DNA of 53,092 nucleotides from Acidobacteriota bacterium (GTDB lineage: Bacteria; Acidobacteriota; Terriglobia; Acidiferrales; UBA7541). The DNA lies in NCBI GenBank assembly GCA_003154775.1, contig PMES01000129.1, forward strand, positions 8,415-61,506, in the 5' to 3' direction. The notes under the pieces were generated by a model, which saw only the letters and a program-made list of their open reading frames with translations, was not told where the DNA came from and did not search any database. Of the stretch, positions 26,565 through 35,396 are shown in pieces (position 1 is the first letter of the stretch; every line of letters begins with the position of its first letter). The translations under genes were made by a program, and so were the position numbers.

Positions 26565-27782
26565 CTAAGGCGAAGGACGCGTGCGCGTGGTGAAGGTGGT
26601 ATTTGCCGGCGGCACCACGCAGCCCTGCAGCGGCGGCCAGCCTGGATCCGTGGTGGAATTGCGGCAGAGGGAAACGAGCGCATTACTTACATCGCTTGGT
26701 GCGACAGCGCCATCCAGGGGTTCCGCGTAAATCTTGTAGCTTTGGCCTACGGGCAACTGATCGATCTCATAGTTGCCGTCGAATTGCACCGGGCCGGGCG
26801 CCGTGCAGCTCCAGCCGCCCAGGGTGCCTGCGATGACCGCGCCGCTCGACGCATCAATGGCCACGACGTGTGCGCCGAATACTCCGGTGACTCCCGGCGG
26901 CGCCGATGGCAGCGAAATGGGATTCGCGGGAATGATGTGCCCCTGGATCGAGCCCACATAGAGCGTGTCATTCGGATCGTGATAGAGGACGCGCAAGCCG
27001 GTGCGATCGTCGTCCGCCAGCGGCGCGTCCGGCTGCTGCGTCGTCGGCCGCTGCCCGGCAAAAGTGCCGGGCGCTGGCGCGAATGGGAACATCATGGCGC
27101 TCCAAACCGCGGAATGACTGAATCCGAGCGTGTGGCCCAGTTCGTGGGTGAGGATCGATTCCAGGTCGTAGGAGCCCGGATTTGCGCTCAGCGCCTGGGG
27201 AGTGGCGAAGGAGGTTAGAGAATCGCTGGGATTGAAATAGATATCAGCGTCAAGGATCTGGCCAAGTTCCGTGGAAACGGGGCCGCTGCCAACCTGAATG
27301 CCAATGGTGTCGGCGGTGACGACGCGGGTAAACGCCAGCACGCCGGGAGTGAAGGCCATGTCCGGCTGGTCAAAGCAGATGGAGTTGATCCCGTCGACGC
27401 TACATACATTCGCGGAGGAGATGCGCGTCAGCGGAGCCAGTGAAGCGGGTGTGAGCGTCGTGCCGCTCACATTTGTCCATACAGAGAGCGACTGCTGGAC
27501 GGTTTGCTCGATTTCATTCAGGCTGCCAGTGGGAGTCTGGTTTTGCGTCAGAATGGTCGTTGGATTGCTGCCAAGCACCGTGCTCCAGCGAAAAGACAGG
27601 CTGCCGGCGCCGGTCAGTTGGTGCGCGTGCACCGGGCAGGCCGAGCCTCCCGAAACGCTGACCGGTTGGCGGACATCGGGCACGATCTCGTTGAAGGCAT
27701 ACCCGTGGGCGGCGACAACGGACCAGAGTCCGTAAAGAGCGGCGACGCCAATGGCACCAAGTTTTCGGACCGTCACTCTCAT
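26565..27782 (-). CDS. Secreted metzincin-type metalloprotease
   Basis: 405 residues from ATG 27782 with an export signal (VRKLGAIGVAALYGLWSVVAAHGYA). A matrixin-like domain contains the zinc motif HELGHTLGFSHS (HExxHxxGxxH, near residue 209) and a Met-turn candidate WSAMMFPF shortly after. The C-terminal 150 residues include a beta-sandwich-like stretch (VTGVFGAHVVAIDASSGAVIAGTLGG) similar to carboxypeptidase regulatory-like domains. Last gene of a leftward cluster with a small secreted protein and an Ig-domain lipoprotein. A longer upstream frame exists but would remove the signal peptide from the N-terminus. Confidence 0.83.
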   Translation of the reverse strand: MRVTVRKLGAIGVAALYGLWSVVAAHGYAFNEIVPDVRQPVSVSGGSACPVHAHQLTGAGSLSFRWSTVLGSNPTTILTQNQTPTGSLNEIEQTVQQSLSVWTNVSGTTLTPASLAPLTRISSANVCSVDGINSICFDQPDMAFTPGVLAFTRVVTADTIGIQVGSGPVSTELGQILDADIYFNPSDSLTSFATPQALSANPGSYDLESILTHELGHTLGFSHSAVWSAMMFPFAPAPGTFAGQRPTTQQPDAPLADDDRTGLRVLYHDPNDTLYVGSIQGHIIPANPISLPSAPPGVTGVFGAHVVAIDASSGAVIAGTLGGWSCTAPGPVQFDGNYEIDQLPVGQSYKIYAEPLDGAVAPSDVSNALVSLCRNSTTDPGWPPLQGCVVPPANTTFTTRTRPSP

Positions 27783-27879
27783 GGTCTGCTTCTGCCTTGC
27801 CTTTCGCCCGTCTCTTTCATTGACTTCCGATCCGTAACCCAACTCATGTATGAAACTCTTCGTCCGCCAAGAAAGCTCT

Positions 27880-28446
27880 CTAGGGCAGCGTGCGCAAAAC
27901 TTCGCGGCGTATACGCTCCTGAAACACATCGAGCCGGAGGTTTTTGACACCCATCTTCGTGAAGGCATGCGCCTCGGGATCAAAGACGGGCATTTCGGCG
28001 GAATCCTGCGTGACGGTTTCCTTGCCGGAGAGCGCGTCGCGGTGCACGCGAAACGTTCCCTGCGACCAGCCCAGCACATAGAACTGCCTTCCCGGGCGCC
28101 CCCAGAGAAACAGGTAGACTTCCTCTCCGATGCGGAATTCCGGGGCGCCTTCCACGTGCGAATATAGGTGCTGGAATTTCCCGCCCGGCTGGCGCACCAC
28201 GATGGAAGCCGGCAAACGCCCTTTTTCGCTTTCCAGCACGTGGAAACGCGTGTCGGTGAAGATTTCGCCGTTCTCGACTCGAGTGTCGGCGCCGACGCAG
28301 CGCACCCGCGCGATGGCCGAAGCGTAATGCACCAAGTCCGGGAAGCGCAGACGCACGAGCGTCGTGGCGCGTGCCGTCATGGCAATCAGGAGCAGACCCG
28401 CCAGGAACAGGAGCCACGGGAAGCGGCGGCGTTGTGCGTAGCTCAT
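27880..28446 (-). CDS. Small secreted protein of unknown function
   Basis: 188 residues with an N-terminal signal (RRRFPWLLFLAGLLLIAMTARATTL). The mature part has TDTRFHVLESEKGRLPASIVVRQPGG and EEVYLFLWGRPGRQFYVLG, which looks like a small beta-barrel (OB- or SH3-like). I recognise no catalytic motif. It lies 97 bases upstream of the metalloprotease and 16 bases downstream of the Ig-like lipoprotein, so all three are probably one operon. It may assist secretion or inhibition of the protease, which is positional inference. Confidence 0.75.
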   Translation of the reverse strand: MSYAQRRRFPWLLFLAGLLLIAMTARATTLVRLRFPDLVHYASAIARVRCVGADTRVENGEIFTDTRFHVLESEKGRLPASIVVRQPGGKFQHLYSHVEGAPEFRIGEEVYLFLWGRPGRQFYVLGWSQGTFRVHRDALSGKETVTQDSAEMPVFDPEAHAFTKMGVKNLRLDVFQERIRREVLRTLP

Positions 28447-28462
28447 CGTGGTCTCCCGAAGC

Positions 28463-30772
28463 TCATCGGATCTCCAAGGCCCCGGAGGCAGCGGTGCGAT
28501 CCAGGTTGGCGTTCTGAATGAAAAGAGTTCGCGCGCCCGCCGTTGCGCTCGCCGGAACCTGCAAGGTGAGGTGAATGATGCCGAGGCCGGCAGGCTGCTT
28601 GGCGATCACGGCAACGTCACCGGAGCCGGAGACCGTATAGCTCATGCTGGTGTCGAAACCGGCCTCCGAGGAAAGGCAGATGTCCGCGGCGACGGTGCCC
28701 GAGGAAGGCCGCACCAGCGGAATCGGATTTCCAGCGAGAGTGCAGGTATTCGTGGAAGTGGTGAACAGACCGATCGCGGCCACTTCGAGATCCAGATTGC
28801 CATCGGTGGTATCCAGTCCGGCGGTGGTGGGCTCGACGACGGTAATGTCGTTGCCGGTCGCGGCGGGGGAACTGCTGGTCAGCGTGACAACGTCTTCGCC
28901 GTTGCCGGGCGTCACGATGACGAGGTCCACGACGTTCGACTTGCTGGCATCGGGATTCACGATTTGCACGCTGAGATTTCCGGCCAGAGCCACATCCGTG
29001 CTGCTCACCGGCGCGGAGCAGGAATTAGCGGTGTCACAAGTCGTAACGCGCGCGGTGCCGCCAATTTGCAGCACGGAGCCAGGGCCCGGTTGTGAAGGCG
29101 CGAAGTCACTGCCGTCCACGCTCACCGTGAAGCCATCGGCCCCGCCGGCATAGACGCTTGCGGGATGCAGCGACAGTATGTTTGGGCCGCTGGAGATGGT
29201 GACGTTGGCGCTGCCCGACTGCGAGGTATCATCCTGGCTGATGGCAACGACGGTCAGAGCATCGGGCGTGGGAGCGGCGGCAGGAGCCGTGTAGGTGCCA
29301 GCCGGTGTGATTGAGCCGCACAAGCCGCTCGAGGTGCAGCCAGTGCCCTGGATTTGCCAGACGACGTTTTGATTGTCCGTACCCAAGACCGAAGCGGTGA
29401 AACCTTGCACGCCCAGTGGCGGCAGGTTCACGGTGCTAGGTAGCACGCTGACCAGCACATGGTTGATCACCGTGATTTGCGCTGAAGCAGTGAGGCTGGG
29501 ATTGCTGGCACTGATCACGGTTACGGACACCGGATTCGGCGCAGGGATTGCGCCGGGTGCGAGATAATCCGCTTGTGTGGCATCGCCGCTCGTGAGGCTC
29601 TGGCATGGATTCGAGCCCACAACGCAGATTTGTCCCAGCGTGGCGTTGCCGCCGGAAACGCCGTTGACGCTCCAGGCCAAGCCATTGTTAGCGGCGCCAT
29701 TCAGGGATGCGGTGAGCGTGATGCGCTGATTGCCGGCCAGCGTCGCCGTTGCCGGAGAGATGCTGAGGCCGGCGCCCTGCACGATGGTGATGTTGGCCTG
29801 CGCCTTTTTCGTGGGATCGGCTTGCGGCGTGACGGTTACGGTCACGGTGTCCGGTTGCGGCGCGGCAGCAGGCGCGGTGTAATTCGCCGTATCGGCGAGC
29901 GAATTTCCACCGGCGGATTGCGTAGTTGTGACCGTCAAGATTCCGCAGGCGCTGCCGCTGCAGCCCGTGCCGGAGAGTGACCACGATAAAGAGCTGCTGG
30001 GATTCGAGCCCGGAACCGGGGTCATGGTGGCTACCAGCGCCGCCGTAACGCCGGGTTGCACGGTCGCGGGTGCGCTGAGCTGCATGGAGAAATCGCTGGT
30101 GATCAGGACGTTTGCCGAGTTTTGTTTGGCAGGATCGGCGGCGCTCGTCGCCGTCAAGGTGACGCTGGCATTTCCCGGCAGAATCTGCGGCGCCGTGTAA
30201 TTTCCGTTTGCATCCACACTGCCGCATGAATTGGGGCAGGATGAGCCGGAGAGGCTCCAGCGAATTGCGGGATCGGGCTTGCCGTTACTGGAAATGGAGG
30301 CGTGAAAGGCTTGCGCGGCACCCAGTTCCACGCTCGCTGTTCCCGGCGAAATCGAGACGCTGATGTCGCTGAAAACGGTGACACTGACGGAAGCGAACTT
30401 CGAGGAGTCCGCGTGGCTCGTGGCAATCACTTGCACCGTCCCGCCCTGGGGAAGATCCGCAGGTGCCGTATACACTCCATCGGCGGAAATCGTGCCGGCT
30501 TGAGGAGAACCACCGGTGATGCCGTTGACACTCCAGATCACAGTGGTGTCCGTGGAGTTGGAGACGCTTGCCGTGAACGCGAGTGTTTCACCGAGCAACA
30601 CTGTGCCCGAATTGGGAGTCACGATGACCTGGATGGAGGGAGGTGGGGACGACGGGGGCGTTACGGAGCCTGCGCCTCCCCCACCGCAGCTCAGAGTCCA
30701 CGCACCCATCGCGAGGAGAACGCAGGCCAAGGCAAATCGGCGCATTTCTGGCGTAGTTTTCTTTTGGGCCAT
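28463..30772 (-). CDS. Lipoprotein with bacterial Ig-like (BIG2-type) repeats
   Basis: 769 residues. Lipobox WTLSC puts the lipidated cysteine at residue 29, followed by a Gly/Pro/Ser linker (GGGGAGSV, PPSSPPPS). The rest is six or so Ig-like repeats of about 90-100 residues, recognisable by recurring elements such as TVLLGETLAFTASVS, ISADGVYTAPADLP and VTVTPQADPTKKAQANITI, and by variants of the DGxYTAP strand. Surface adhesin or structural role likely. First gene of the lipoprotein, secreted protein, metalloprotease cluster. The ATG at 30772 is chosen over 30820 because it gives a normal signal peptide. Confidence 0.82.
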   Translation of the reverse strand: MAQKKTTPEMRRFALACVLLAMGAWTLSCGGGGAGSVTPPSSPPPSIQVIVTPNSGTVLLGETLAFTASVSNSTDTTVIWSVNGITGGSPQAGTISADGVYTAPADLPQGGTVQVIATSHADSSKFASVSVTVFSDISVSISPGTASVELGAAQAFHASISSNGKPDPAIRWSLSGSSCPNSCGSVDANGNYTAPQILPGNASVTLTATSAADPAKQNSANVLITSDFSMQLSAPATVQPGVTAALVATMTPVPGSNPSSSLSWSLSGTGCSGSACGILTVTTTQSAGGNSLADTANYTAPAAAPQPDTVTVTVTPQADPTKKAQANITIVQGAGLSISPATATLAGNQRITLTASLNGAANNGLAWSVNGVSGGNATLGQICVVGSNPCQSLTSGDATQADYLAPGAIPAPNPVSVTVISASNPSLTASAQITVINHVLVSVLPSTVNLPPLGVQGFTASVLGTDNQNVVWQIQGTGCTSSGLCGSITPAGTYTAPAAAPTPDALTVVAISQDDTSQSGSANVTISSGPNILSLHPASVYAGGADGFTVSVDGSDFAPSQPGPGSVLQIGGTARVTTCDTANSCSAPVSSTDVALAGNLSVQIVNPDASKSNVVDLVIVTPGNGEDVVTLTSSSPAATGNDITVVEPTTAGLDTTDGNLDLEVAAIGLFTTSTNTCTLAGNPIPLVRPSSGTVAADICLSSEAGFDTSMSYTVSGSGDVAVIAKQPAGLGIIHLTLQVPASATAGARTLFIQNANLDRTAASGALEIR

Positions 30773-31099
30773 GTTCTTCACGGATGTTCTTGCTTCTCGA
30801 GTTTGCGGAAGGGGCCGCATGCTTTCTGCAATTGCAGGCGAAGGACCAGCGAAATCGCGCTGTACCAGTTTTCTCGCGCAGTCCGCAAGCGGGCCGCGAA
30901 ACGCCTGCTAACGCCTTTGTATCGATGTATTTGGAATTCCTAATGAAATTTGGCTGTGGCGCATGGAGCAGACCCAGTGTCACGCCATGAATGACTTCCG
31001 CGTGCCGAACTGAAATCCTCATCGCAGCCAAAATCCCGAAGTGGGAATGCAGCCTGCGCCTTTATTGACATTCCCGCAAGCCGCTTCAATAATTCGCCC
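30773..31099. other. Gap between divergent lipoprotein and small unknown gene
   Basis: 327 bases. The right end holds the strong promoter at 31065-31093; the promoter for the leftward lipoprotein operon must also be here but no good hexamer pair is evident. A 68-codon open frame at 30784-30990 has no family resemblance and no ribosome binding site. Confidence 0.5.
31065..31093 (+). promoter_or_regulatory. Sigma70 promoter giving a leaderless transcript
   Basis: TTGACA at 31065-31070 and AATAAT at 31088-31093 with a 17-base spacer. The predicted start, seven bases after the -10, is the A of the ATG at 31100. No Shine-Dalgarno sequence could fit, so the mRNA should be leaderless. Confidence 0.7.
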
Positions 31100-31477
31100 A
31101 TGACGCGACCAGACGCGGTGCGGCGAGTGAAGAGCTACTCGGCTTCCAACGGCTACGTCTACCAGTATTGCTTCTATGAAGTGAACCGCATCACCTACGA
31201 GGGCGGGCCCGCGGGCGAATTCATTTACGCCATTTCCGCGGATCGCAAGGCGACGTTTCCGCTGCGCATCGTGGTCGTGCAAACGGCGCTGGAGGCTTGG
31301 GCGCAGGCGAATGGCCGCGCGCTGACCAGCAGCGAAGAATACGCCGTGGCCAAAATGCGGTTGTTCCAGGCCTTCGACGAAGGCGAGGTTCCGGTCACGG
31401 CCCCGGCTGCGGAAGAGCAGCGCCTGCTGGTGGACGAATCCAGGCTGGAAGATCTACTCCAGATGCTCAACATTTGA
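31100..31477 (+). CDS. Conserved-looking small protein of unknown function
   Basis: 125 residues, cytoplasmic: VKSYSASNGYVYQYCFYEVN then EFIYAISADRKATFPLRIVVVQ, followed by helices (LEAWAQANGRALTSSEEYAVAKMRLF) and an acidic tail EDLLQMLNI. No recognised motif. The promoter is immediately adjacent and no 5' leader is available. Codon usage is like its neighbours, which supports a real gene. Confidence 0.65.
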   Translation: MTRPDAVRRVKSYSASNGYVYQYCFYEVNRITYEGGPAGEFIYAISADRKATFPLRIVVVQTALEAWAQANGRALTSSEEYAVAKMRLFQAFDEGEVPVTAPAAEEQRLLVDESRLEDLLQMLNI

Positions 31478-31588
31478 CCGCAGAGCTTTGCCCTGGATGA
31501 ATCGAAAGGCAGACTGCGGCGTCTAGTTCATGTTGCAGTGAAGTGGGTGATTCCTGCTGAGCGCGAACTCTCAGAAGTTTCCGTTGTA

Positions 31589-31611
31589 GGGGCGCAGGAC
31601 TCCTGCGCCCC
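31589..31611. repeat. GGGGCGCAGGA palindrome, relative of 21801-21828
   Basis: Perfect 11-bp arms around one base, preceded by TGTA as in the 21801 copy. Between the unknown 125-residue protein and the convergent epimerase gene, where it could act as a terminator for both. Confidence 0.65.
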
Positions 31612-31638
31612 ATTCGCCCGCACTTCCAATCCACCGCA

Positions 31639-32556
31639 CTATGCCACCGCTAAAACCGCAGCGAGTGCGCCGGCCAGATCCGGATGCAGAAAGCGATAGC
31701 CCAGCTTTTCGAGTTGGGTGGGCATGACGCGCTGGCTTGAGAGGAGCAGTTCATTCGCCATCTCGCCGAGCAGTAGCCGCAGCGCAAACGCCGGGGCAGG
31801 GAAGAGCGCCGGGCGGTGCAAAGTCTTGGCCAGCATCTTGGTGAACTGGGCGTTGCGCACCGGTTGCCGTGAAACCACATTTATCGGCCCGCGCGCCGCG
31901 CCGTTCTCCAGCGCAAATCGCAGGATGCCGACGACATCCTGAAGCGTTACCCAGCTCATCCACTGTTCGCCGGAACCGATTTTCCCGCCGGCGCCCCACA
32001 AAAACGGGCGAGCCATGCGCGGCAAGGCGCCGCCGTGTTTTGCCAAAATGACTCCAAATCGCGCGCGAACGACGCGTATGCCTATTGCCTCTGCCTTGGC
32101 CGCTTCGGCCTCCCATTCCTGTCCCAGGCGGCTCAGAAAATCATGGCCGAGCGGACTCTCTTCCGTGAGCACTTGATCGCCACAGCTCCCGTAGTAGCCG
32201 ATGCCGGACGCGGACACGAGCGCGCGCGGCCGCGCCGCCATCTTGGAGAGTGCCTGGACGAGCGCGCGCGTGGTATCCACGCGGCTGGCAAGCAGCAGTC
32301 GCTTGCGCTCGGCTGTCCAACGACCATCCGCAATCGAGGCCCCGGCAAGATTCACAACCGCATCTGCGCCCACCGCTGCGCCGCCGAGTTCTCCGGTTGC
32401 GGGATTCCAGTTCACATCGAAACAGCCGGCACCTCGCGTCTTTTCCGCGGCCGTCCCTGGCCGCACGAGCCGGCAGACTGTGTGCCTGGCGCGCTGTAAG
32501 TCCTGGCATAGCGCCGTGCCAACGAATCCCGTCGAACCTGTCATCAGAATTTTCAT
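31639..32556 (-). CDS. TIGR01777 family NAD-dependent epimerase-like protein (YfcH type)
   Basis: 305 residues from MKILMTGSTGFVGTAL, which bears the Rossmann motif GSTGFVG. ADAVVNLAGASIADGRWTAERK, the SASGIGYYG active-site segment (Tyr of an SDR-like YxxxK shifted as in this family), and the C-terminal DUF1731-like domain (PVRNAQFTKMLAKTLHRPALFPAPAFALRLLLG) identify TIGR01777. Substrate unknown. Divergent from moaD with only 82 bases between them. Confidence 0.85.
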   Translation of the reverse strand: MKILMTGSTGFVGTALCQDLQRARHTVCRLVRPGTAAEKTRGAGCFDVNWNPATGELGGAAVGADAVVNLAGASIADGRWTAERKRLLLASRVDTTRALVQALSKMAARPRALVSASGIGYYGSCGDQVLTEESPLGHDFLSRLGQEWEAEAAKAEAIGIRVVRARFGVILAKHGGALPRMARPFLWGAGGKIGSGEQWMSWVTLQDVVGILRFALENGAARGPINVVSRQPVRNAQFTKMLAKTLHRPALFPAPAFALRLLLGEMANELLLSSQRVMPTQLEKLGYRFLHPDLAGALAAVLAVA

Positions 32557-32626
32557 CGCCGCATCTCGCTGCAAACCCTTGGCATCTCCGCCGTGCCTTT
32601 CGCTGGAAGGCCGCTCCTGCTCAGGT

Positions 32627-32632
32627 TACAAT
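32627..32632 (+). promoter_or_regulatory. -10 element for moaD, probable leaderless start
   Basis: TACAAT ends seven bases before the A of the moaD ATG at 32639. The corresponding -35 (TGGAAG, 32604-32609, 17-base spacing) is weak. The transcript would begin at or next to the start codon. Confidence 0.5.
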
Positions 32633-32638
32633 TTTCCT

Positions 32639-32905
32639 ATGCCATCCGTCTTCCCCAGCGTACGTGTGAAGATCCTTTTCTTCGGCCGCGTCCGTGAACT
32701 CACCGGCCTCACGGAAGAGAATGGAGAGATCAGCGAGGGGGCGACGCTCGCTGACCTTCTGGAGCGTTACATCCAACGCTACCCGCAACTCGCGGGATTT
32801 CGCGCCTCGCTGGTGGCCTCGCGCAATCAGGAATTCGCCGCCTGGGACACGCGGATTGCAGGCGGCGATGAGATTGCCTTCCTGCCACCCGTGAGCGGAG
32901 GCTGA
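32639..32905 (+). CDS. moaD: Molybdopterin synthase sulfur carrier subunit
   Basis: Ubiquitin-fold small subunit whose C-terminal Gly-Gly, once thiocarboxylated, provides sulfur to form molybdopterin. 88 residues: VKILFFGRVRELTG at the start, EISEGATLADLLERYI, and the obligatory PPVSGG end. The frame is open upstream to 32201 through the antisense epimerase region, but only ATG 32639 gives a normal MoaD. Thirteen bases from moaE. Confidence 0.93.
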   Translation: MPSVFPSVRVKILFFGRVRELTGLTEENGEISEGATLADLLERYIQRYPQLAGFRASLVASRNQEFAAWDTRIAGGDEIAFLPPVSGG

Positions 32906-32917
32906 GCCCCAGCACCA

Positions 32918-33385
32918 ATGCCCACGACGCCCGAAAGCGACCTGTACGAACTGGTGCGACCAGCCATTGATCCTGCAACGCTGGTCCGGCACGTGCGCGC
33001 GGGGCAGGATGGCGCCATCGTCACGTTCGATGGTTTCGTCCGCGACGAATCGCATGGCCGGGCCACGAAATACCTTGAATATGAAGCCTACGAATCCATG
33101 GCGCTGGCCAAAATGCGCGAGATTGGCGCGCAGATCCACGAGAAATTTGCCATCCACCGCGTCGCCATGGTGCACCGCCTCGGACGGCTGGAAATCGGCG
33201 AAACGAGCGTCTTTGTTGCGGTCAGTGCCCCTCACCGGGCCGCGGCTTTCGATGCCTGCCGGTTTGCCATTGATTTGCTGAAGCGCACCGTTCCTATCTG
33301 GAAAAAGGAGTATTTTCAGGATGGAGCCATTTGGGCGGACGGGGAAATCCCCCCGGCGGCACCAAAGACAAAACCTGCATCTTAA
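32918..33385 (+). CDS. moaE: Molybdopterin synthase catalytic subunit
   Basis: Large subunit that inserts sulfur into precursor Z. 155 residues: GAIVTFDGFVRDESHGRATKYLEYEAYESMA is the conserved block, then VAMVHRLGRLEIGETSVFVAVSAPHRAAAF and the catalytic lysine segment VPIWKKEYFQDG. The C-terminus is Pro/Ala/Lys-rich. Pairs with moaD; no other moa genes are in the window. Confidence 0.93.
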   Translation: MPTTPESDLYELVRPAIDPATLVRHVRAGQDGAIVTFDGFVRDESHGRATKYLEYEAYESMALAKMREIGAQIHEKFAIHRVAMVHRLGRLEIGETSVFVAVSAPHRAAAFDACRFAIDLLKRTVPIWKKEYFQDGAIWADGEIPPAAPKTKPAS

Positions 33386-33392
33386 CAAATAG

Positions 33393-34409
33393 ATGATCTT
33401 CCAGGCCAAGAGCAGATGCCACGCGCTAGTTGCAGGAGTCCTCCTGCTCATTTCTGCATGCGGTCTTGCGGCACAGGAGAAACCCGACCGGCCACCATGG
33501 GCGCAGCCTACCAACAGCGGGCAGGGAAAGCCGAGTGACGCGCAGGCCAAGGAAAAGGACCAGGAGCCGGCGTCGCCGCGCGGCACGATTAAAGTACACG
33601 TCAACCTTGTGAACGTGCTGGTCAGCGTCCTCGACGAGCACAACCGCCCCGCGCCAGACCTGCCGGTGGAAGCGTTTCAGGTCTTCGAGGAAGGCGTACA
33701 GCAGAAGATTGACATCTTTGAATCGGAGACCAAGCAGCCCCTGGACCTTGCGCTGATGATTGATGCCAGCCTCAGCGCGCACAAGGAGATGCCGTTTGAG
33801 CGCGATGCGGCCTCGCATTTCATCAAGCAAATACTGCGGCCGGAAGATCGCATGAGCGTCTTCTATTTCGACGAAACCGTGACACAGCTGGCTGGTTTTT
33901 CGGACAGTGTGGCAACGCTCCAGGACGCGGTTCGCAGGATTCCCGATGGAGGGGGGACGTCGATTTATGATGCGATTCTACTCGGTTCGCGCGCCATGGA
34001 GAAGCGTCCCAACGAACGGCGCCGCGTGCTCGTGTTGCTGACCGACGCCGGCGAGACCACGAGCCGCGCCGATTTCGATACGGCGCGCAAGGCCGCGCTG
34101 CGCGCGGAAGTCTTGCTGTACACGATTGTGGTACGCCCGGTGAAGAATGAGAACGGCCGCAACACCGCCGGCGAACACGCGCTGCAAACCATCACGGAAA
34201 CCACCGGCGGAGCGATGTTTTTTCCCGATTCCGCGCAGGAGCTCCCGGTGATCTTCGACCGCATCGACCAGGAACTGCGCACGCAATACCGCCTGGCGTA
34301 CTACCCCAATCCCCACGGCCCTGCGAACACTTATCGGACCATCGACGTGAAAGTCCTGCCGGGCTATACCGCGCGGCATCGCACAACGTACCTGACCGGC
34401 CCGCAGTAG
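33393..34409 (+). CDS. Secreted VWA-domain protein (VWFA-related acidobacterial type)
   Basis: 338 residues with a signal peptide (HALVAGVLLLISACGLAAQ). After a short charged linker a VWA domain opens IKVHVNLVNVLVSVLDEHNRPAPDL, then the metal-ion adhesion motif MIDASLS (DxSxS, about residue 123) and TDAGETTSR. The C-terminal ELRTQYRLAYYPN motif is characteristic of the VWFA-related domain expanded in acidobacteria. Starts seven bases after moaE and may share its transcript; the association is positional. Confidence 0.82.
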   Translation: MIFQAKSRCHALVAGVLLLISACGLAAQEKPDRPPWAQPTNSGQGKPSDAQAKEKDQEPASPRGTIKVHVNLVNVLVSVLDEHNRPAPDLPVEAFQVFEEGVQQKIDIFESETKQPLDLALMIDASLSAHKEMPFERDAASHFIKQILRPEDRMSVFYFDETVTQLAGFSDSVATLQDAVRRIPDGGGTSIYDAILLGSRAMEKRPNERRRVLVLLTDAGETTSRADFDTARKAALRAEVLLYTIVVRPVKNENGRNTAGEHALQTITETTGGAMFFPDSAQELPVIFDRIDQELRTQYRLAYYPNPHGPANTYRTIDVKVLPGYTARHRTTYLTGPQ

Positions 34410-34496
34410 GGTCGCCATAGGTGATTCCCATTCAGAACGGCAAGCTGATAACCTGTAACGTTGCACTTTGCCATTACAACCTGGGGCTCGGAAGCC

Positions 34497-34545
34497 GAAA
34501 CTTGAAACAAAAAACTTGGAACTTAAAACTTAAAACTGACCACTA
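34497..34545. repeat. AACTTAAA-type simple repeat, copy 2
   Basis: GAAACTTGAAAC followed by reiterated ACTTAAAAC units, ending ACTGACCACTAAC just before the monophosphatase ATG. Shares ACTTAAAACTTAAAACTGA with the minus strand of the element at 22604. Confidence 0.5.
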
Positions 34546-34550
34546 ACCCC

Positions 34551-35348
34551 ATGACCAAGACATTTCTGCAGGCCGCCGTAGAAATTGCCAAAGGAGCTGG
34601 CGCTATCTTGCGCGAAGAGCTGGAACGCCCTCCGGACATCGCCTACAAAGGCGACTTTGACCTGGTGACTCAGGCCGACCGGCGCTCCGAAGAATGGATT
34701 GTGCGTCGCTTGCAGGAGTTATTCCCGGAGCACGCCATCGCCGCGGAAGAAGGCACGGCAAAGGATAAGGAATCGGAGTACCGCTGGCACGTGGATCCAC
34801 TCGACGGCACAACGAATTTTGCACACGGCTATCCCTGCTTCTGCGTCTCGATGGGGCTGGCCCGCGAAAATGAACTCGTTCTTGGAGTCGTTTACAGCCC
34901 CGTGTTCGACGAGTTGTTCACGGCGCAACGCGGCGAAGGCGCCCACTTTAACGGGAAAAGGATTCGCTGCTCCAGGATCGATACGCTGAAGAACAGCCTG
35001 TTGTGTACCGGCTTTCCGAATCACAAGCGCCACTCGCATCCGAATATTTATTACTACTGGGATTTCACATTGAAATCGCACGGTGTGCGCCGCGACGGCT
35101 CGGCGGCGCTGGACCTGGCCTACGTCGCCGCCGGGCGGTTCGACGGCTTCTGGGAATTCGGGCTCAAGCCTTGGGACTCTGCCGCAGGCGTCTTGCTGGT
35201 CGAAGAAGCAGGCGGCACAATAAGCGACCTTGAGGGCCAGCCGTATACCCTTGGCGGCAAGTCCATCCTGGCGTCAAATGGGCTGATCCACGCTGAAATG
35301 AAGCAAGTAGCTGCCGAGATCGCCAAGCGCCCCATGCCGCCACTGTAG
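34551..35348 (+). CDS. Inositol monophosphatase family protein
   Basis: Mg-dependent phosphomonoesterase, 265 residues. Metal motifs are AAEEGT (E), DPLDGTTNFAHGYPCFCVS (about residue 82-100) and the C-terminal GLKPWDSAAGVLLVEEAGG. The same fold covers inositol monophosphatase (SuhB), fructose-1,6-bisphosphatase-like and histidinol-phosphatase enzymes. The GTTNFAHGYPCF motif fits inositol-1-phosphatase best, but the in vivo substrate is open. Monocistronic. Confidence 0.87.
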   Translation: MTKTFLQAAVEIAKGAGAILREELERPPDIAYKGDFDLVTQADRRSEEWIVRRLQELFPEHAIAAEEGTAKDKESEYRWHVDPLDGTTNFAHGYPCFCVSMGLARENELVLGVVYSPVFDELFTAQRGEGAHFNGKRIRCSRIDTLKNSLLCTGFPNHKRHSHPNIYYYWDFTLKSHGVRRDGSAALDLAYVAAGRFDGFWEFGLKPWDSAAGVLLVEEAGGTISDLEGQPYTLGGKSILASNGLIHAEMKQVAAEIAKRPMPPL

Positions 35349-35396
35349 GATCCCACGAGGTTTCCCCATCCGCCCGCGCGTGGGTCCGTGTTGTTT

